A program made the position numbers and the translations under genes. A stretch of 64,000 nt of DNA from Mesorhizobium sp. (GTDB lineage: Bacteria; Pseudomonadota; Alphaproteobacteria; Rhizobiales; Rhizobiaceae): the NCBI RefSeq assembly GCF_023954305.1, contig NZ_JAMLIG010000001.1, forward strand, positions 3,058,001 through 3,122,000. Direction: 5' to 3'. The notes under the pieces are model-generated. The model saw nothing but the letters and a program-made list of their open reading frames with translations, made no database searches and was not told the origin of the DNA. How positions within the stretch are numbered: the first letter of the stretch is position 1; each line of letters opens with the position of its first letter. Of the stretch, positions 61,836-64,000 are shown in pieces.

Positions 61836-62358
61836 CGTCTGCCTTTCGACCTGTATCGACCGGCTCGAAGCTGTCGAGCGTGCCCTGGCCGCGGGCCATC
61901 AGCACGATGCGCGCGGCGACCGTAAGGATGCTGGCGACGGCACCGGCAAGGATCAATGCGAGGAAGGGCCAGACGGGCAGCCTCAGGTCGAATGTCGCCT
62001 CGCCGCTCGCCGCGGCGCTCATCAGGCGTGAGAACATCTTGAAACTGAGGACGATCGTGAAGCCGAGCAGCACCGTCCAGGCGACGATGTCGACCAGGCG
62101 TCTGGTCCGCGGCGAGAGGAGTTCGGCCAGAAGGTCGACCTTGATGTGCGAACCCCGGTAGCCGACGCTCGCCAGACCCCACACGATGGCCGCGCCGATC
62201 AGGAGACGCGAGACGTCGAAGGCGTCGGGAATCGGCACCGCCATTGCATAGCGGCCGATCGCCGAGGCGACGATCAGAAGCGTGATGAAGCCGAGCATCG
62301 CAGCGGCGATCGTCTCGATGACGGCAACCGCGCGTTCGAAGACCGGGGACAGGCGCAT
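61822..62358 (-). CDS. dctQ: TRAP transporter small permease (DctQ type)
   Basis: Product of 178 residues with four predicted membrane helices, the usual small subunit that joins the binding protein and the large permease. Features: SAIGRYAMAVPIPDAFDVSRLLIGAAIVWGLASVGYRGSHIKVDLLAELLSPRTRRLVDIVAW. It follows the binding protein by 58 bp and overlaps dctM. The C-terminus is short and polar. Confidence 0.93.
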   Translation of the reverse strand: MRLSPVFERAVAVIETIAAAMLGFITLLIVASAIGRYAMAVPIPDAFDVSRLLIGAAIVWGLASVGYRGSHIKVDLLAELLSPRTRRLVDIVAWTVLLGFTIVLSFKMFSRLMSAAASGEATFDLRLPVWPFLALILAGAVASILTVAARIVLMARGQGTLDSFEPVDTGRKADDVEG

Positions 62359-62416
62359 GGAGCCTCCTGGCGGATGCGCGCGGCGGGTCGGCCCGCCGCG
62401 CGATGCCGAGGGACCG

Positions 62417-63436
62417 CTACTGATAAAGCGAGCCGTTGCGCTTCAGAGCCTCGATGTAGCTCTGGTAGATCGCCTCCGGGTCGGCGCCCTTGGCCTTCAC
62501 GTCCGCCCGCCAAGCATCGACCAGAGGAGCCGCGGCGTCGCGCCAGAGCTTCACCTCGTCGTCGGTCGGCTTGTAGATCGTGTGGCTGGAATCGGCGACC
62601 ATCTTGTCGCGACCCGACGCCTCGTTGTCGGCCCAGCCGGTGGAGAACCTCTCCGACCAGTCGGCGGTGCAATGGTCGTCGATGACCTTGCGGTTCTCCG
62701 CGCTCATGCCCTCGTAGGCCGCCTTGTTGATCAACAGCATCTGCGAGGAGATGTAGAAGGGCATGTCCAGGTGATACTTCGTCGCCTGGTCGATGCCGAA
62801 GATGTAGATCGAGTTCCAGGGGAAGGTCATGGCGTCGGCCGTGCCCTTGGTGATCGCCTCGCGCGCTTCCGGTGCCGGAACCTGAACGCTGGCGCCGCCG
62901 AGCGAGGCGACGAAGCGGGCCATGGTGGCGTGGGCCGGACGGATGTTCTTGCCCTTGATGTCGGCCGGAACCTTGATCTCGACCTTGGAGTGGATGGTGC
63001 CCGGGTCGTGCGGGTTGATCAGGCAGTATTTCACGTCCGCCATCTCGGTCTCGGCGATCGGCGCATACCATTCGTGCAGCGCCTTGGCGCCCTGCTTGGC
63101 ATTCGAAACGTGGAACGGGATCTCGGCCAGGCTGTAGATGGGGAAACGGCCGGCCTGATAGCCGGGGTTGACATAGCCGATCTCGGCGATGCCGTCGCGG
63201 GTCATGTCGTAGTGGTCGGCCGGCGCGCCGAGCTGGCTGGCCGGGAAAACAGTGATGTTGATCCTGCCGCCGGAGGCCTGCTTGATCGATTCGATCCACG
63301 GATCGAGACCGAGCGTCTGGACCGGATGGGTCGGCGGCAGCCAATGGGCGAGACGAAGCTCGACCTCGGCGGCTCCGGCCGATGACGGTAGCGAAAGGCA
63401 AGCAGCGGCGAATGCCGCCGTCCACAGTTTATACAT
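62417..63436 (-). CDS. dctP: TRAP transporter substrate-binding protein (DctP type)
   Basis: Periplasmic binding protein of 339 residues starting at the ATG at 63436 behind GGAGGAG. The signal peptide is MYKLWTAAFAAACLSLPSSAGA. Mature features: ELRLAHWLPPTHPVQTLGLDPWIESIKQASGGRINITVFPASQLGAPADHYDMTRDGIAEIGYVN and the R of KGKNIRPAHATMARF that normally binds the substrate carboxylate. Ligand is unknown, probably the same acid handled by the catabolic genes. Confidence 0.95.
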   Translation of the reverse strand: MYKLWTAAFAAACLSLPSSAGAAEVELRLAHWLPPTHPVQTLGLDPWIESIKQASGGRINITVFPASQLGAPADHYDMTRDGIAEIGYVNPGYQAGRFPIYSLAEIPFHVSNAKQGAKALHEWYAPIAETEMADVKYCLINPHDPGTIHSKVEIKVPADIKGKNIRPAHATMARFVASLGGASVQVPAPEAREAITKGTADAMTFPWNSIYIFGIDQATKYHLDMPFYISSQMLLINKAAYEGMSAENRKVIDDHCTADWSERFSTGWADNEASGRDKMVADSSHTIYKPTDDEVKLWRDAAAPLVDAWRADVKAKGADPEAIYQSYIEALKRNGSLYQ

Positions 63437-63505
63437 TTTTGTTCTCCTCCCTGATGTCGGGCATGCCGATACGGTTTCATCCGCATTGCCTGAACGACGA
63501 GCGAA

Positions 63506-63522
63506 TGTTATGATGCAAAACA
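63506..63522 (-). promoter_or_regulatory. MarR-type operator in the dctP-enoyl-CoA hydratase promoter region
   Basis: TGTTATGATGCAAAACA shares 13 of 17 positions with the operator at 55972. It lies between the divergent TRAP operon and the hydratase gene at 63562. A second imperfect palindrome (CAATT...GAAAATTG) at 63521-63542 overlaps its end. Confidence 0.55.
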
Positions 63523-63561
63523 ATTATTTCAAGCGAAAATTGCGCTTTCGGGAAGCCTGCT

Positions 63562-64000
63562 ATGTCTGCCATCAATATGAAAGTTACAGAAGACCGGACC
63601 TTGCCCGTCAAGGTTGAGGTGAGCGGCGACATCGCCGTGCTGAGCTTCGAGCGGGCCGAAAAGCGCAACGCGATCAACGACGCCCTCGCAGACGGCCTGC
63701 GCGCCTTCTTCACAAACCCGCCGAAAGGCGTGCGCGCCGTGGTGATCACCGGCGCGGGGGGGCATTTCTCGGCCGGCCTTGACCTGGGCGAACAGTCGCG
63801 GCGCGAGCCGACCGACGTGCTGAAGCACTCGCGGCGCTGGCACGAACTGATGGACATGATCCAGTTCGGGGGCCTTCCGGTGGTGGCAGCGATGACCGGC
63901 TCGGTGATCGGCGGCGGGCTGGAGATCGCGGCGTCCTGCCACGTGCGGGTGGCGGAGCCCAGCGTGCGTTTCCAGCTGCCGGAAGGCAAGCGCGGCATCT
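63562..64000 (+). CDS. Enoyl-CoA hydratase/isomerase family protein, N-terminal part (cut by window end)
   Basis: The open frame runs off the window after 146 codons. The start is ATG at 63562 (MSAINMKVTEDRTLPVKVEV); an ATG at 63577 is also possible. Crotonase landmarks: AVLSFERAEKRNAINDALADGL, TGAGGHFSAGLDLGEQ with the oxyanion hole, and AAMTGSVIGGGLEIAASCHVRVAEPS. It diverges from dctP and shares the operator region, so it probably belongs to the same catabolic regulon. Confidence 0.9.
   Translation, partial: MSAINMKVTEDRTLPVKVEVSGDIAVLSFERAEKRNAINDALADGLRAFFTNPPKGVRAVVITGAGGHFSAGLDLGEQSRREPTDVLKHSRRWHELMDMIQFGGLPVVAAMTGSVIGGGLEIAASCHVRVAEPSVRFQLPEGKRGI

Noticed and set aside
60321..61925. 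Plus-strand open frame opposite the TRAP large permease and DUF3237 genes
   Set aside because: Low-complexity Asp/Glu/Gly/Arg-rich translation typical of antisense of membrane protein genes.

Overview
The window is high-GC DNA, by eye about 65 percent or more, and reads as a chromosomal segment of an alphaproteobacterium of the order Hyphomicrobiales (Rhizobiales), most likely a Mesorhizobium/Phyllobacteriaceae-type organism. The evidence is an Omp10-type outer membrane lipoprotein, homospermidine synthase, a rhizobial-type ornithine decarboxylase with a long structured leader in the position of the alphaproteobacterial speF RNA, a CtrA-type box, and many RIME-like intergenic palindromes. I see no rRNA, tRNA or CRISPR array.

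Layout. 1-20 kb is mostly housekeeping: an FAD oxidoreductase (cut by the window edge), ferrochelatase, a secreted 5'-nucleotidase with a LysM tail, an acyl-CoA ligase-like protein, a Zn peptidase, Omp10, homospermidine synthase, a heme-dependent N-demethylase-like protein, two unknown genes, oligoendopeptidase F, a sigma-54 response regulator, a DUF882 protein, KDPG aldolase, a muramidase, TrhO, a DUF533 protein and a TetR/SDR divergent pair with a candidate small RNA between them. 20-29 kb holds a MarR-GNAT fusion, the toxin-antitoxin modules BrnTA and VapBC, an aminotransferase, a metal-handling set (CDF exporter, NicO Ni/Co transporter with DUF1007 partner) and a LysR regulator. 29-38 kb holds a Ddl ligase bracketed by two copies of an 80-bp palindrome, an ABC-F protein, a MATE pump, and an ArsR-SRPBCC pair.

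38.2-42.4 kb looks like an inserted island with visibly lower GC: a degenerate dCTP-deaminase-fold membrane protein, a COG2509-like FAD dehydrogenase and an AP-endonuclease-2-like TIM barrel form a tight operon facing an unrecognised protein, with an IS3-family remnant at the right edge. It is my best candidate for an undescribed system. It is followed by the ornithine decarboxylase leader and gene, a GNAT gene carrying an in-frame 120-bp palindromic insertion, a MarR-GNAT operon and a RelE/HigA-type toxin-antitoxin pair.

47.7-64 kb is a catabolic region. A LiuR-like box precedes an operon of SDR, biotin-dependent acyl-CoA carboxylase (both subunits), acyl-CoA dehydrogenase, enoyl-CoA hydratase and a BKACE (DUF849) enzyme. 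A second unit, behind a MarR-type operator, encodes a feruloyl-CoA-synthase-like ligase, a thiolase and a hotdog thioesterase. A convergent operon encodes a TRAP transporter (DctP, DctQ, DctM), a DUF3237 protein and the MarR regulator, and a related operator sits between that operon and a divergent enoyl-CoA hydratase cut by the window end. Together these look like uptake, CoA activation, dehydrogenation, carboxylation, hydration and cleavage of an unidentified carboxylic acid. Four of the gaps in this cluster hold RIME-like palindromes.
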